Source: Rikenellaceae bacterium
GTDB lineage: Bacteria; Bacteroidota; Bacteroidia; Bacteroidales; Rikenellaceae
DNA: 55,079 nt
Direction: 5' to 3'
NCBI GenBank assembly: GCA_031256675.1
Contig: JAIRQC010000060.1
Location: 1-55,079 of the forward strand
Shown: in pieces, positions 54,182-55,079 of the stretch
Position numbering within the stretch: the first letter of the stretch is position 1
How the letters are laid out: every line of letters begins with the position of its first letter
Translations under genes and position numbers: made by a program
The notes under the pieces: model-generated
The model's database searches: none
What the model saw: the letters and a program-made list of their open reading frames with translations, nothing else
Told to the model about the DNA's origin: nothing

Positions 54182-54415
54182 ATTGCGACGTTCCATGTGA
54201 CGGGGCGACGACAAAATGTTGCATGCAACGGGGCGGCACAAAAGCAGCCGTAGAACATGGCTATGTTGCATATAACGTGGCAACGACAAAAAGTATTGCG
54301 ACGTTCCATGTGACGGAGCAACGACAAAATGTTGCATGCAACGGGGCGGCACAAAAGCAGCCGTAGAGCATGGCTATGTTACATGTAGCAGGGCAACGAT
54401 AAAAAGCATTGCGAC
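54182..54415. repeat. 113-bp tandem repeat (two copies plus a stub)
   Basis: Units at 54185-54297 and 54298-54410 agree at about 103 of 113 positions; a third begins at 54411 (gcgac) and fades. Each unit starts GCGACGTTCCATGTGACGG and contains the perfect palindrome GTTGCATGCAAC and a GCnACGACAAAA motif that recurs inside the unit. Minus-strand Cys-rich ORFs here are by-products of the repeat. Confidence 0.88.
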
Positions 54416-54471
54416 ATCCCTAACAGATCAGCACAAAACGTGGCGACGACAGAAAAAAACGCAGAAAGGAG

Positions 54472-54552
54472 CATGGGGATAAAGTGCGGAAAAGACATGG
54501 GGATAAGACGCAGGAAAGAACATGATGATAAGGGGCGAAAAGGACATGGAGC
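54472..54552. repeat. 24-25-bp degenerate tandem repeat, about 3.4 copies
   Basis: CATGGGGATAA-type units begin at 54472, 54496, 54521 and 54545 (spacing 24, 25, 24) and share a GGAAAAGA-like second half. They lie 50 bp upstream of cydA. Confidence 0.75.
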
Positions 54553-54602
54553 GAATTTTAGACAAACCCTGACTACTGGTCAAACTTTATTATATTAATA
54601 TT

Positions 54603-55079
54603 ATGGATTATTTACAAACCGTCGACTGGTCGCGTGCGCAGTTTGCCATGACGGCCATTTACCACTGGCTTTTCGTGCCGCTCACGCTGGGACTGGGCTT
54701 CATCATCGCCATCATGGAGACCCTCTACTATCGCACGCGCGACGAGTTCTGGAAGCGTACCACAAAATTCTGGATGCGGCTCTTCGGCATCAACTTCGCC
54801 ATCGGCGTTGCTTCGGGCCTCATTCTCGAATTTGAGTTCGGCACCAACTGGTCGAACTATTCCCACTTCGTTGGCGACATTTTCGGCGCCCCGCTGGCCG
54901 TGGAGGGTATCATGGCCTTTTTCATGGAGAGCACCTTCATCGCCGTGATGTTCTTCGGCTGGAACAAGGTGAGCCGCGGCTTCCACCTCGCCTCGACATG
55001 GCTGACCGCTATCGGGGCCAACCTGTCGGCGGTGTGGATACTGGTGGCCAACTCGTGGATGCAGCACCCGGTGGGCTGT
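54603..55079 (+). CDS. cydA: Cytochrome bd ubiquinol oxidase subunit I (5' part, runs off right edge)
   Basis: CydA carries the quinol site and hemes of the high-affinity terminal oxidase in the inner membrane. The visible 159 residues start [20 protein letters not shown], with the heme-ligand His in [15 protein letters not shown], then [40 protein letters not shown] and [15 protein letters not shown], all diagnostic. The rest is outside the window, presumably with cydB after it. No clear promoter matching the Bacteroidetes consensus was found directly upstream. Confidence 0.95.
   Translation, partial: MDYLQTVDWSRAQFAMTAIYHWLFVPLTLGLGFIIAIMETLYYRTRDEFWKRTTKFWMRLFGINFAIGVASGLILEFEFGTNWSNYSHFVGDIFGAPLAVEGIMAFFMESTFIAVMFFGWNKVSRGFHLASTWLTAIGANLSAVWILVANSWMQHPVGC

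Noticed and set aside
54088-54354. 88-aa Cys-rich minus-strand ORF
   Set aside because: Generated by the 113-bp tandem repeat; no start context or family text.

Overview
The window looks like a chromosomal segment of a Bacteroidales bacterium, possibly Rikenellaceae/Alistipes-like (family placement is a guess). The evidence is a SusC/SusD pair with DUF5018, NVEALA and DUF3575/DUF3868 proteins, DUF4492 beside cydA, a class II ribonucleotide reductase, and many starts preceded by the Bacteroidetes promoter pattern TTTG-N(19-20)-TAnnTTTG. Coding density is high with several 1-4 nt gene overlaps, while the intergenic spaces hold degenerate repeats and gene relics.

Left third (1-16.8 kb): housekeeping genes. 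The leftmost gene is abnormal: threonyl-tRNA synthetase runs in frame into translation initiation factor IF-3 and lacks the ThrS motif 2/3 and anticodon domains. Next come pdxA, nrdJ, folB, a frameshifted Fic gene with a triplicated operator-like motif, a PfkB sugar/nucleoside kinase, tsaB, a double palindromic terminator, and a DUF3575 + DUF3868/OmpA envelope pair. The OmpA-type protein carries three 226-residue super-repeats. rpmI-rplT follow under their own promoter, away from infC, then ssb, folE and a dCMP deaminase.

Middle (16.8-33.4 kb): a tiny ORF, an FAD enzyme, a TPR-like protein and a TIGR01212 radical SAM protein in one run; a polyprenol-P-mannose synthase and dihydroorotase pair; an NVEALA peptide without a normal start codon; a frameshifted beta-propeller lipoprotein; a decayed IS5-family element; a TonB-hflX-upp operon; tRNA-Ala(GGC); rlmN convergent with an arginine-decarboxylase-like gene; an HU-CCDC81-type membrane protein; a PaaI thioesterase; and a relic of an alpha-2-macroglobulin-like gene.

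Right third (33.6-53.6 kb): a 12-gene leftward polysaccharide-utilisation-type locus with a divergent ROK regulator. Transcription order is NAGPA-type phosphodiester glycosidase, GHL10-like hydrolase, SusC, SusD, DUF5018 lipoprotein, second GHL10, NagX/DUF5009 membrane protein, DUF4434, AGE-family epimerase, exported FAD oxidoreductase, third GHL10, AmpG-like MFS transporter. There is no classical GH, no hybrid two-component sensor and no ECF sigma factor. The contents suggest salvage of an amino-sugar-rich, possibly phosphodiester-linked or peptidoglycan-type glycan; this is inference. The window ends with DUF4492 and the start of cydA, separated by unusual tandem repeats.

The most interesting items are the ThrS-IF3 chimera, the triple-GHL10/NAGPA/ROK locus, the 3 x 226-aa repeat envelope protein, and the tandem repeats inside the cyd locus.
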